In this document: in pieces, positions 17,408 to 29,679 of the stretch | Layout of the letters: every line of letters begins with the position of its first letter | Position numbering within the stretch: position 1 is the stretch's first letter | Origin: Eutreptiella sp. 'Long Island Sound 2002' | Taxonomy: Eukaryota > Euglenozoa > Euglenophyceae > Eutreptiales > Eutreptiaceae | NCBI GenBank assembly: GCA_964036045.1 | Contig: OZ038400.1 | Coordinates: forward strand, 9,883,976-9,947,975 | DNA length: 64,000 nucleotides | Direction: 5' to 3' | The notes under the pieces: model-generated | What the model was told of the DNA's origin: nothing | Databases searched by the model: none | The model's input: only the letters and a program-made list of their open reading frames with translations | Program-made: the position numbers and the translations under genes

Positions 17408-20400
17408 CTCCGGTCGCATTGAGCACGTCGTAAAAAAGGGGTAAACGCCACCAGTTTTGGGATATTTGGGGCGCAAGTTGCAAGGAATAAAGGGATTGGA
17501 GAGAAATTCCACCATAGCTGGTCCGGGAGAGTCCGATGCGTGGGAGCACCTGCGCGCCAAAGTGATCGTACTGGCGTGTTGGACTTCTTCAGTCACCAAA
17601 ACATGCAAACTGGCAAAAACAATCATCGTAAACGTGTTCTGCCACTTCTCACGATCTTTTTGAGTATATGTGAGGCCGTTTTTTGGGCTGTTTAGCATCA
17701 TTTATGAGATGAATACAGAAAACTCCTGAGTTTGGGTGATTTTGATGTTGGCATGGCCGGAAAAATTTTTTTTTCGGGGGGGGGTCCAAAAAATGCGAAA
17801 AAAGTTTTTCGCATTTTTGGGTACTATTTGATGTGGACTTTGCAATGAAAGCAAAAAAAAGGGGGGTGCGCATACCAGTTTGGAGATATGGGCCTTGCAA
17901 AAATTCGGTCCAAGAGGGTTGGAAAACTTTGTTTCGCCATTTCCTCCGTTTTTTTTTCTCGGCACACGGGTGCACCCATACCCACCACCGACCACGTATT
18001 GGTGCCAAACCAACCTCAAATATGATTTTCGGGGGTTAGGGACAACATGGCCCCACCAACCGCCCAAAAATGCAGGGTGGCTTGCCCCCTGGGCAACGGC
18101 AAAGGGCCGCACCGCTTGGGACGGGGCTTCGCCGCTTGCCCAAGGGGGCCCCCCTCCGGTCGCATTGAGCACGTCGTAAAAAAGGGGTGAACGCCACCAG
18201 TTTTGGGATATTTGGGGCGCAAGTTGCAAGGAATAAAGGGATTGGAGAGAAATTCCACCATAGCTGGTCCGGGAGAGTCCGATGCGTGGGAGCACCTGCG
18301 CGCCAAAGTGATCGTACTGGCGTGTTGGACTTTTTCAGTCACCAAAACATGCAAACTGGCAAAAACAATCATCGTAAACGTGTTCTGCCACTTCTCACGA
18401 TCTTTTTGAGTACATGTGAGGCCGTTTTTTGGGCTGTTTAGCATCATTTATGAGATGAATACAGAAAACTCCTGAGTTTGGGTGATTTTGATGATGGCAT
18501 GGCCGGAAAAATGTTTTTTTCGGGGGGGGGTCCAAAAAATGCGGAAAATGTTTTTCGCATTTTTGGGTACTATTTGATGCCGACTTTGCAATGAAAGCAA
18601 AAAAAAAGGGGGTGCGCATACCGGTTTGGAGATATGGGCCTTGCAAAAATTCGGTCCAAGAGGGTTCGAAAATTTGTTTTGCCATTTCCTCCGTTTTTTT
18701 TTCTCGGCACAGGGGTGCACCCACACCCACCACCGACCACGTATTGGGGCCAAACCAACCTCAAATATGATTTTTGGGGGTTAGGGACAACATGGCCCCA
18801 CCAACCGCCCAAAAATGCAGGGTGGCTTGCCCCCTGGGCAACGGCAAAGGGCCGCACCCCTTGGGACGGGGCTTCGCCGCTTGCCCAAGGGGGCCCCCCT
18901 CCGGTCGCATTGAGCACGTCGTAAAAAAGGGGTAAACGCCACCAGTTTTGGGATATTTGGGGCGCAAGTTGCAAGGAATAAAGGGATTGGAGAGAAATTC
19001 CACCATAGCTGGTCCGGGAGAGTCCGATGCGTGGGAGCACCTGCGCGCCAAAGTGATCGTACTGGCGTGTTGGACTTTTTCAGTCACCAAAACATGCAAA
19101 CTGGCAAAAACAATCATCATAAACGTGTTCCGCCACTTCTCACGATCTTTTTGAGTATATGTGAGGCCGTTTTTTGGGCTGTTTAGCATCATTTATGAGA
19201 TGAATACAGAAAACTCCTGAGTTTGGGTGATTTTGATGTTGGCATGGCCGGAAAAAACTTTTTTTCGGGGGGGGGTCCAAAAAATGCGAAAAAATTTTTT
19301 TCGCATTTTTGGGTACCATTTGATGCCGACTTTGCAATGAAAGCAAAAAAAAAGGGGGTGCGCATACCGGTTTGGAGATATGGGCCTTGCAAAAATTCGG
19401 TCCAAGAGGGTTGGAAAATTTGTTTTGCCATTTCCTCCGTTTTTTTTTCTCGGCACAGGGGTGCACCCACACCCACCACCGACCACGTATTGGGGCCAAA
19501 CCAACCTCAAATATGATTTTTGGGGGTTAGGGACAACATGGCCCCACCAACCGCCCAAAAATGCAGGGTGGCTTGCCCCCTGGGCAACGGCAAAGGGCCG
19601 CACCCCTTGGGACGGGGCTTCGCCGCTTGCCCAAGGGGGCCCCCCTCCGGTCTCATTGAGCACGTCGTAGAAAAGGGGTAAACGCCACCAGTTTTGAGAT
19701 ATTTGGGGCGCAAGTTGCAAGGAATAAAGGGATTGGAGAGAAATTCCACCATAGCTGGTCCGGGAGAGTCCGATGCGTGGGAGCACCTGCGCGCCAAAGT
19801 GATCGTACTGGCGTGTTGGACTTTTTTCAGTCACCAAAACATGCAAACTGGCAGAAACGATCATCGTAAACGTGTTCTGCCACTTCTCACGATCTTTTTC
19901 AGTATATGTGAGGCCGGTTTTTGGGCTGTTTAGCATCATTTATGAGATGAATACAGAAAACTCCTGAGTTTGGGTAATTTTGATGATGGCATGGCCGGAA
20001 AAAAATTTTTTCGGGGGGGGGGTCCAAAAAATGCGGAAAAAGTTTTTCGCATTTTTGGGTACTATTTGATGCCGACTTTGCAATGAAAGCAAAAAAAAAG
20101 GGGGTGCGCATACCGGTTTGGAGATATGGGCCTTGCAAAAATTCGGTCCAAGAGGGTTGGAAACTTTGTTTTGCCATTTCCTCCGTTTTTTTTTCTCGGC
20201 ACGGGGGTGCACCCACACCCACCACCGACCACGTATTGGGGCCAAACCAACCTCAAATATGATTTTTGGGGGTTAGGGACAACATGGCCCCACCAACCGC
20301 CCAAAAATGCAGGGTGGCTTGCCCCCTGGGCAACGGCAAAGGGCCGCACCCCTTGGGACGGGGCTTTGCCGCTTGCCCAAGGGGGCCCCCCTCCGGTCGC

Positions 20401-23400
20401 ATTGAGCACGTCGTAAAAAAGGGGTAAACGCCACCAGTTTTGAGATATTTGGGGCGCAAGTTGCAAGGAATAAAGGGATTGGAGAGAAATTGCACCATAG
20501 CTGGTCCGGGAGAGTCCGATGCGTGGGAGCACCTGGGCGCCAAAGTGATCGCACTGGCTTGTTGGAATTTTTCAGTCACCAAAACATGCAAACTAGCAGA
20601 AACAGTCATCGTAACCGTGTTCTGCCACTTCTCACGATCGTTTTGAGTATATGTGAGCCCGTTTTTTGGGCCGTTTAGCATCATTTATGAGATGAATACA
20701 GAAAACTCCTGAGTTTGGGTGATTTTGATGATGGCATGGCCGGAAAAATTTTTTTTCGGGGGGGGGTCCAAAAAATGCGGAAAAATTTTTTCGCATTTTT
20801 GGGTACTATTTGATGCCGACTTTGCAATGAAAGCAAAAAAAAAGGGGGTGCGCATACCGGTTTGGAGATATGGGCCTTGCAAAAATTCGGTCCAAGAGGG
20901 TTGGAAAATTTGTTTTGCCATTTCCTCCGTTTTTTTTTCTCGGCACAGGGGTGCACCCACACCCACCACCGACCACGTATTGGGGCCAAACCAACCTCAA
21001 ATATGATTTTTGGGGGTTAGGGACAACATGGCCCCACCAACCGCCCAAAAATGCAGGGTGGCTTGCCCCCTGGGCAACGGCAAAGGGCCGCACCCCTTGG
21101 GACGGGGCTTCGCCGCTTGCCCAAGGAAGCCCCCCTCCGGTCTCATTGAGCACGTCGTAAAAAAGGGGTAAACGCCACCAGTTTTGAGATATTTGGGGCG
21201 CAAGTTGCAAGGAATAAAGGGATTGGAGAGAAATTCCACCATAGCTGGTCCGGGAGAGTCCGATGCGTGGGAGCACCTGCGCGCCAAAGTGATCGTACTG
21301 GCGTGTTGGACTTTTTTCAGTCACCAAAACATGCAAACTGGCAAAAACAATCATCGTAAACGTGTTCTGCCACTTCTCACGATCTTTTTGAGTATATGTG
21401 AGGCCGTTTTTTGGGCTGTTTAGCATCATTTATGAGATGAATACAGAAAACTCCTGAGTTTGGGTGATTTTGAGGATGGCATGGCCGGAAATTTTTTTTT
21501 TCGGGGGGGGGTCCAAAAGATGCGGAAGAATTGTTTCGCATTTTTGGGTACTATTTGATGCCGACTTTGCAATGAAAGCAAAAAAAAAGGGGGTGCGCAT
21601 ACCGGTTTGGAGATATGGGCCTTGCAAAAATTCGGTCCAAGAGGGTTGGAAACTTTGTTTTGCCATTTCCTCCGTTTTTTTTTCTCGGCACAGGGGTGCA
21701 CCCACACCCACCACCGACCACGTATTGGGGCCAAACCAACCTCAAATATGATTTTTGGGGGTTAGGGACAACATGGCCCCACCAACCGCCCAAAAATGCA
21801 GGGTGGCTTGCCCCCTGGGCAACGGCAAAGGGCCGCACCCCTTGGGACGGGGCTTTGCCGCTTGCCCAAGGGGGCCCCCCTCCGGTTTCATTGAGCACGT
21901 CGTAAAAAAGGGGTAAACGCCACCAGTTTTGAGATATTTGGGGCGCAAGTTGCAAGGAATAAAGGGATTGGAGAGAAATTCCACCATAGCTGGTCCGGGA
22001 GAGTCCAATGCGTGGGAGCACCTGGGCGCCAAAGTGATCGCACTGGCTTGTTGGAATTTTTCAGTCACCAAAACATGCAAACTAGCAGAAACAATCATCG
22101 TAAACGTGTTCTGCCACTTCTCACGATCGTTTTGAGTATATGTGAGGCCGTTTTTTGGGCCGTTTAGCATCATTTATGAGATGAATACAGAAAACTCCTG
22201 AGTTTGGGTGATTTTGATGATGGCATGGCCGGAAAATTTTTTTTCGGGGGGGGGGTCCAAAAAATGCGGAAAAATTTTTTCGCATTTTTGGGTACTATTT
22301 GATGCCGACTTTGCAATGAAAGCAAAAAAAAGGGGGGTGCGCATACCGGTTTGGAGATATGGGCCTTGCAAAAATTCGGTCCAAGAGGGTTGGAAAATTT
22401 GTTTTGCCATTTCCTCCGTTTTTTGTTCTCGGCACAGGGGTGCACCCACACCCACCACCGACCACGTATTGGGGCCAAACCAACCTCAAATATGATTTTT
22501 GGGGGTTAGGGACAACATGGCCCCACCAACCGCCCAAAAATGCAGGGTGGCTTGCCCCCTGGGCAACGGCAAAGGGCCGCACCCCTTGGGACGGGGCTTT
22601 GCCGCTTGCCCAAGGGGGCCCCCCTCCGGTCTCATTGACCACGTCGTAAAAAAGGGGTAAACGCCACCAGTTTTGAGATATTTGGGGCGCAAGTTGCAAG
22701 GAATAAAGGGATTGGAGAGAAATTCCACCATAGCTGGTCCGGGAGAGTCCGATGCGTGGGAGCACCTGCGCGCCAAAGTGATCGTACTGGCGTGTTGGAC
22801 TTTTTCAGTCCCCAAAACATGCAAACTGGCAGAAACAATCATCGTAAACGTGTTCTGCCACTTCTCACGATCTTTTTGAGTATATGTGAGGCCGTTTTTT
22901 GGGCTGTTTAGCATCATTTATGAGATGAATACAGAAAACTCCTGAGTTTGGGTGATTTTGATGATGGCATGGCCGGAAAAAATTTTTTTTCGGGGGGGGG
23001 TCCAAAAAATGCGGAAAATTTTTTTCGCATTTTTGGGTACTATTTGATGCCGACTTTGCAATGAAAGCAAAAAAAAAAGGGGGTGCGCATACCGGTTTGG
23101 AGATATGGGCCTTGCAAAAATTCGGTCCAAGAGGGTTGGAAAATTTGTTTTGCCATTTCCTCCGTTTTTTTTTCTCGGCACAGGGGTGCACCCACACCCA
23201 CCACCGACCACGTATTGGGGCCAAACCAACCTCAAATTCGATTTTTGGGAGTTAGGGACAACATGGCCCCACCAACCGCCCAAAAATGCAGGGTGGCTTG
23301 CCCCCTGGGCAACGGCAAAGGGCCGCACCCCTTGGGACGGGGCTTCGCCGCGTGCCCAAGGGGGCCCCCCTCCGGTCTCATTGAGCACGTCGTAAAAAAG

Positions 23401-26400
23401 GGGTAAACGCCACCAGTTTTGGGATATTTGGGGCGCAAGTTGCAAGGAATAAAGGGATTGGAGAGAAATTCCACCATAGCTGGTCCGGGAGAGTCCGATG
23501 CGTGGGAGCACCTGCGCGCCAAAGTGATCGTACTGGCGTGTTGGACTTTTTCAGTCACCAAAACATGCAAACTGGCAAAAACAATCATCGTAAACGTGTT
23601 CTGCCACTTCTCACGATCTTTTTGAGTATATGTGAGGCCGTTTTTTGGGCTGTTTAGCATCATTTATGAGATGAATACAGAAAACTCCTTAGTTTGGGTG
23701 ATTTTGATGTTGGCATGGCCGGAAAAAATTTTTTTTCGGGGGGGGGGTCCAAAAAATGCGAAATTTTTTGTCGCCTTTTTGGGTACTATTTGATGTGGAC
23801 TTTGCAATGAAAGCAAAAAAAAGGGGGGTGCGCATACCAGTTTGGAGATATGGGCCTTGCAAAAATTCGGTCCAAGAGGGTTGGAAACTTTGTTTTGCCA
23901 TTTCCTCCGTTTTTTTTTCTCGGCACAGGGGTGCACCCACACCCACCACCGACCACGTATTGGGGCCAAACCAACCTCAAATATGATTTTTGGGAGTTAG
24001 GGACAACATGGCCCCACCAACCGCCCAAAAATGCAGGGTGGCTTGCCCCCTGGGCAACGGCAAAGGGCCGCACCCCTTGGGACGGGGCTTCGCCGCGTGC
24101 CCAAGGGGGCCCCCCTCCGGTCTCATTGAGCACGTCGTAAAAAAGGGGTAAACGCCACCAGTTTTGAGATATTTGGGGCGCAAGTTGCAAGGAATAAAGG
24201 GATTGGAGAGAAATTCCACCATAGCTGGTCCGGGAGAGTCCGATGCGTGGGAGCACCTGCGCGCCAAAGTGATCGTACTGGCGTGTTGGACTTTTTCAGT
24301 CCCCAAAACATGCAAACTGGCAAAAACAATCATCGTAAACGTGTTCTGCCACTTCTCACGATCTTTTTGAGTATATGTGAGGCCGTTTTTTGGGCTGTTT
24401 AGCATCATTTATGAGATGAATACAGAAAACTCCTTAGTTTGGGTGATTTTGATGATGGCATGGCCGGAAAAAATTTTTTTTCGGGGGGGGGCCCAAAAAA
24501 TGCGGAAAATTTTTTTCGCATTTTTGGGTACTATTTGATGCCGACTTTGCAATGAAAGCAAAAAAAAAAAGGGGGTGCGCATACCGGTTTGGAGATATGG
24601 GCCTTGCAAAAATTTGGTCCAAGAGGGTTGGAAACTTTGTTTTGCCATTTCCTCCGTTTTTTTTTCTCGGCACAGGGGTGCACCCATACCCACCACCGAC
24701 CACGTATTGGTGCCAAACCAACGTCAAATATTATTTTCGGGGGTTAGGGACAACATGGCCCCACCAACCGCCCAAAAATGCAGGGTGGCTTGCCCCCTGG
24801 GCAACGGCAAAGGGCCGCACCCCTTGGGACGGGGCTTTGCCGCTTGCCCAACGGGGCCCCCCTCCCGGCCGCATTGAGCACGTCGTAAAAAAGGGGTAAA
24901 CGCCACCAGTTTTGAGATATTTGGGGCGCAAGTTGCAAGGAATAAAGGGATTGGAGAGAATTTCCACCATAGCTGGTCCGGGAGAGTCCGATGCGTGGGA
25001 GCACCTGCGCGCCAAAGTGATCGTACTGGCGTGTTGGACTTTTTCAGTCACCAAAACATGCAAACTGGCAGAAACAATCATCGTAAACGTGTTCTGCCAC
25101 TTCTCACGATCTTTTTGAGTATATGTGAGGCCGTTTTTTGGGCTGTTTAGCATCATTTATGAGATGAATACAGAAAACTCCTGAGTTTGGGTGATTTTGA
25201 TGATGGCATGGCCGGAAAAAATATTTTTTTCGGGGGGGGGTCCAAAAAATGCGGAAAAATTTTTTCGCATTTTTGGGTACTATTTGATGCCGACTTTGCA
25301 ATGAAAGCAAAAAAAAAGGGGGTGCGCATACCGGTTTGGAGATATGGGCCTTGCAAAAATTCGGTCCAAGAGGGTTGGAAACTTTGTTTTGCCATTTCCT
25401 CCGTTTTTTTTTCTCGGCACAGGGGTGCACCCACACCCACCACCGACCACGTATTGGGGCCAAACCAACCTCAAATATGATTTTTGGGGGTTAGGGACAA
25501 CATGGCCCCACCAACCGCCCAAAAATGCAGGGTGGCTTGCCCCCTCGGCAACGGCAAAGGGCCGCACCCCTTGGGACGGGGCTTCGCCGCTTGCCCAAGT
25601 CTCATTGAGCACGTCGTAAAAAAGGGGTAAACGCCACCAGTTTTGGGATATTTGGGGCGCAAGTTGCAAGGAATAAAGGGATTGGAGAGAAATTCCACCA
25701 TAGCTGGTCCGGGAGAGTCCGATGCGTGGGAGCACCTGCGCGCCAAAGTGATCGTACTGGCGTGTTGGACTTTTTCAGTCACCAAAACATGCAAACTGGC
25801 AGAAACAATCATCGTAAACGTGTTCTGCCACTTCTCACGATCTTTTTGAGTATATGTGAGGCCGTTTTTTGGGCTGTTTAGCATCATTTATGAGATGAAT
25901 ACAGAAAACTCCTTATTTTGGGTGATTTTGATGTTGGCATGGCCGGAAAAATTTTTTTTCGGGGGGGGGGGTCCAAAAAATGCGAAATTTTTTTTCGCAT
26001 TTTTGGGTACTATTTGATGTGGACTTTGCAATGAAAGCAAAAAAAAGGGGGGTGCGCATACCAGTTTGGAGATATGGGCCTTGCAAAAATTCGGTCCAAG
26101 AGGGTTGGAAACTTTGTTTTGCCATTTCCTCCGTTTTTTTTTCGCGGCACAGGGGTGCACCCATACCCACCACCGACCACGTATTGGTGCCAAACCAACG
26201 TCAAATATGATTTTCGGGGGTTAGGGACAACATGGCCCCACCAACCGCCCAAAAATGCAGGGTGGCTTGCCCCCTGGGCAACGGCAAAGGGCCGCACCCC
26301 TTGGGACGGGGCTTTGCCGCTTGCCCAAGGGGGCCCCCCTCCGGTCGCATTGAGCACGTCGTAAAAAAGGGGTAAACGCCACCAGTTTTGAGATATTTGG

Positions 26401-29004
26401 GGCGCAAGTTGCAAGGAATAAAGGGATTGGAGAGAAATTCCACCATAGCTGGTCCGGGAGAGTCCGATGCGTGGGAGCACCTGCGCGCCAAAGTGATCGT
26501 ACTGGCGTGTTGGACTTTTTCAGTCACCAAAACATGCAAACTGGCAGAAACAATCATCGTAAACGTGTTCTGCCACTTCTCACGATCTTTTTGAGTATAT
26601 GTGAGGCCGTTTTTTGGGCTGTTTAGCATCATTTATGAGATGAATACAGAAAACTCCTGAGTTTGGGTGATTTTGATGATGGCATGGCCGGAAAAAATAT
26701 TTTTTTCGGGGGGGGGTCCAAAAAATGCGGAAAAAATTTTTCGCATTTTTGGGTACTATTTGATGCCGACTTTGCAATGAAAGCAAAAAAAAAGGGGGTG
26801 CGCATACCGGTTTGGAGATATGGGCCTTGCAAAAACTCGGTCCAAGAGGGTCGGAAACTTTGTTTTGCCATTTCCTCCATTTTTTTTTCTCGGCACAGGG
26901 GTGCACCCACACCCACCACCGACCACGTATTGGGGCCAAACCAACCTCAAATATGATTTTTGGGGGTTAGGGACAACATGGCCCCACCAACCGCCCAAAA
27001 ATGCAGGGTGGCTTGCCCCCTGGGCAACGGCAAAGGGCCGCACCCCTTGGGACGGGGCTTCGCCGCTTGCCCAAGTCTCATTGAGCACGTCGTAAAAAAG
27101 GGGTAAACGCCACCAGTTTTGGGATATTTGGGGCGCAAGTTGCAAGGAATAAAGGGATTGGAGAGAAATTCCACCATAGCTGGTCCGGGAGAGTCCGATG
27201 CGTGGGAGCACCTGCGCGCCAAAGTGATCGTACTGGCGTGTTGGACTTTTTCAGTCACCAAAACATGCAAACTGGCAGAAACAATCATCGTAAACGTGTT
27301 CTGCCACTTCTCACGATCTTTTTGAGTATATGTGAGGCCGTTTTTTGGGCTGTTTAGCATCATTTATGAGATGAATACAGAAAACTCCTTATTTTGGGTG
27401 ATTTTGATGTTGGCATGGCCGGAAAAATTTTTTTCGGGGGGGGGGGTCCAAAAAATGCGAAATTTTTTTTCGCATTTTTGGGTACTATTTGATGTGGACT
27501 TTGCAATGAAAGCAAAAAAAAGGGGGGTGCGCATACCAGTTTGGAGATATGGGCCTTGCAAAAATTCGGTCCAAGAGGGTTGGAAACTTTGTTTTGCCAT
27601 TTCCTCCGTTTTTTTTTCTCGGCACAGGGGTGCACCCATACCCACCACCGACCACGTATTGGTGCCAAACCAACCTCAAATATGATTTTCGGGGGTTAGG
27701 GACAACATGGCCCCACCAACCGCCCAAAAATGCAGGGTGGCTTGCCCCCTGGGCAACGGCAAAGGGCCGCACCCCTTGGGACGGGGCTTTGCCGCTTGCC
27801 CAAGGGGGCCCCCCTCCGGTCGCATTGAGCACGTCGTATAGGGGGGTAAACGCCACCAGTTTTGAGATATTTGGGGCGCGAGTTGCAAGGAATAAAGGGA
27901 TTGGAGAGAAATTCCACCATAGCTGGTCCGGGAGAGTCCGATGCGTGGGAGCACCTGGGCGCCAAAGTGATCGTACTGGCTTGTTGGACTTTTTTAGTCA
28001 CCAAAACATGCAAACTAGCGGAAACAATCATCGTAAACGTGTTACGCCACTTCTCACGATCGTTTTGAGTATATGTGAGCCTGTTTTTTGGGCCGTTTAG
28101 CATCATTTATGAGATGAATACAGAAAACTCCTGAGTTTGGGTGATTTTGATGATGGCATGGCCGGAAAAAAATTTTTTTCGGGGGGGGGTCAAAAAATTT
28201 TTTTTTCGCATTTTTGGGTACTATTCGATGTGGACTTCGCAATGAAAGCAAAAAAAACGGGGGTGCGCATACCAGTTTGGAGATATGGGCCTTGCAAAAA
28301 TTCGGTCCAAGAGGGTTGGAAACTTTGTTTTGCCATTCCCCCCCCCCTTTTTTTTTCTCGGCACAGGGGTGCACCCACACCCACCACCGACCACGTATTG
28401 GTGCCAAACCAACCTCAAATATGATTTTTGGGGGTTAGGGACGACATGGCCCCACCAACCGCCCAAAAATGCAGGGTGGCTTGCCCCCTGGGCAACGGCA
28501 AAGGGCCGCACCCCTTGGGACGGGGCCTCGCCGCTTGCTCAAGGGGGCCCCCCTCCGGCCGCATTGAGCACGTCGTAAAAAAGGGGTAAACGCCACCAGT
28601 TTTGAGATATTTGGGGCGCAAGTTGCAAGGAACAAAGGGATTGGAGAGAAATTCCACCATAGCTGGTCCGGGAGAGTCCGATGCGTGGGAGCACCTGGGC
28701 GCCAAAGTGATCGTACTGGCTTGTTGGACTTTTTCAGTCACCAAAGCATGCAAACTAGCAGAAACAATCATCGTAAACGTGTTCTGCCACTTCTCACGAT
28801 CGTTTTGAGTATATGTGAGCCCGTTTTTTGGGCCGTTTAGCATCATTTATGAGATGAATACTGAAAACTCCTGAGTTTGGGTGATTTTGATGATGGCATG
28901 GCCGGAAAAAAAAATTTTTTCGGGGGGGGGGGGGTCCAAAAAATGCGAAAGAAATTTTTCGCATTTTTGGTTACTATTTGATGTGGACTTTCCAATGAAA
29001 GCAA
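17408..29004. repeat. Tandem satellite array, part A1 (~745-bp monomers, mostly subfamily I)
   Basis: A conserved point (TTGRGATATTTGGGGCGC) recurs at 17457, 18203, 18948, 19694, 20440, 21184, 21929, 22673, 23419, 24164, 24912, 25643, 26388, 27119, 27862 and 28602, so monomers are 731-748 bp. Subfamily I carries CGTCGTAAAAAAGGGG and a near-palindrome around AAAAATGCG and CGCATTTTT. The unit at 27862 is the first with the subfamily II variant CGTCGTATAGGGGGG. Every monomer also has a hairpin with arms CCCCTTGGG and CCCAAGGGG. The array starts in mid-monomer, directly at the LTR of element 1. Open frames on both strands are discussed under rejected items. Confidence 0.95.
24880..27840. repeat. 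Two-monomer higher-order repeat (~1476 bp) within the satellite
   Basis: The monomer pair marked at 24912 and 25643 is repeated by the pair at 26388 and 27119. Both pairs share rare variants: AATATTTTTTTC after the GGCCGG motif (near 25220 and 26697), a short deletion giving GCCCAAGTCTCATTG (near 25595 and 27070), and CTCCTTATTTTGG (near 25911 and 27386). The edges are approximate. A recent unequal exchange is the simplest cause. Confidence 0.7.
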
Positions 29005-29679
29005 GACACCGCGAGAGCGCGAGCGCACACACACGAAAAGGACACGCGGGGACTACCGGAAGGGCAACCGGACCGAGCGCGCGGAACGCACAGACCGCAT
29101 GGAATGGCGTACCAGCGAGCGAGGGTAAGGGACACCCGGAGGGGACGGCCCGCCACACGCAGCGCGGAACACGCGGGGCGGGAAGGGGAAAAAGGAGAGA
29201 CACAACACCAGGTACCGGCCCGAACCCCCCCCGAACCGGCCGCGAGCGCCGCGCACACACAGACGGGACACTGCACCCGCCAAGGCAGTAGTGGCGCACA
29301 GCGCCACGCCCCAACCCCTAGGCTAGGCAGCCTCCGCGCCAGCCCAAGGGGGTCCCACTGGCGACAAGCCAGTAGCACGGGCCCGGCGGCGCCGGCGCCC
29401 CGGGCGACCACGCATTAGGGGGGCGACGCAGTGGGTAAGCGCCCGCAGCCACGGCTGCGAATTGATGCACTGACCGAGGAGTGGCGAAACGGGGACGCCG
29501 GGGAAGGACGGGGCTCCGAGCTCTGTGAACCCGGGGGACTCCGCCACCAGGCAGGAGGTGCGTCTTGGAGGGCCCCCCACTAGGACCCGGTGGGGAGGAT
29601 ATCACCTGGCCCGACCAGGTGGCCCCCCGGGGCCGAAAGGCGTCTAGTACCCGCAAAATCAAACCTCAAACCTCAAACC
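29005..29679 (+). mobile_element. GC-rich insert in satellite, possible truncated non-LTR element or SINE
   Basis: A 675-bp block unrelated to the satellite begins within the monomer after GAAAGCAA and ends before TGTTTTGCC. About 75 bp of the monomer are missing between these points. The plus-strand right end is a short tail of heptamers, close to (CCTCAAA)3, as at the 3' ends of some non-LTR retroelements. No convincing protein, tRNA or rRNA signature was found, and no target duplication. Alternative: filler DNA captured during break repair. The element family is not recognised. Confidence 0.45.

Noticed and set aside
29005-29679. rRNA or tRNA gene in the GC-rich insert
   Set aside because: I could not find a cloverleaf, clear A and B boxes or recognisable rRNA core segments.
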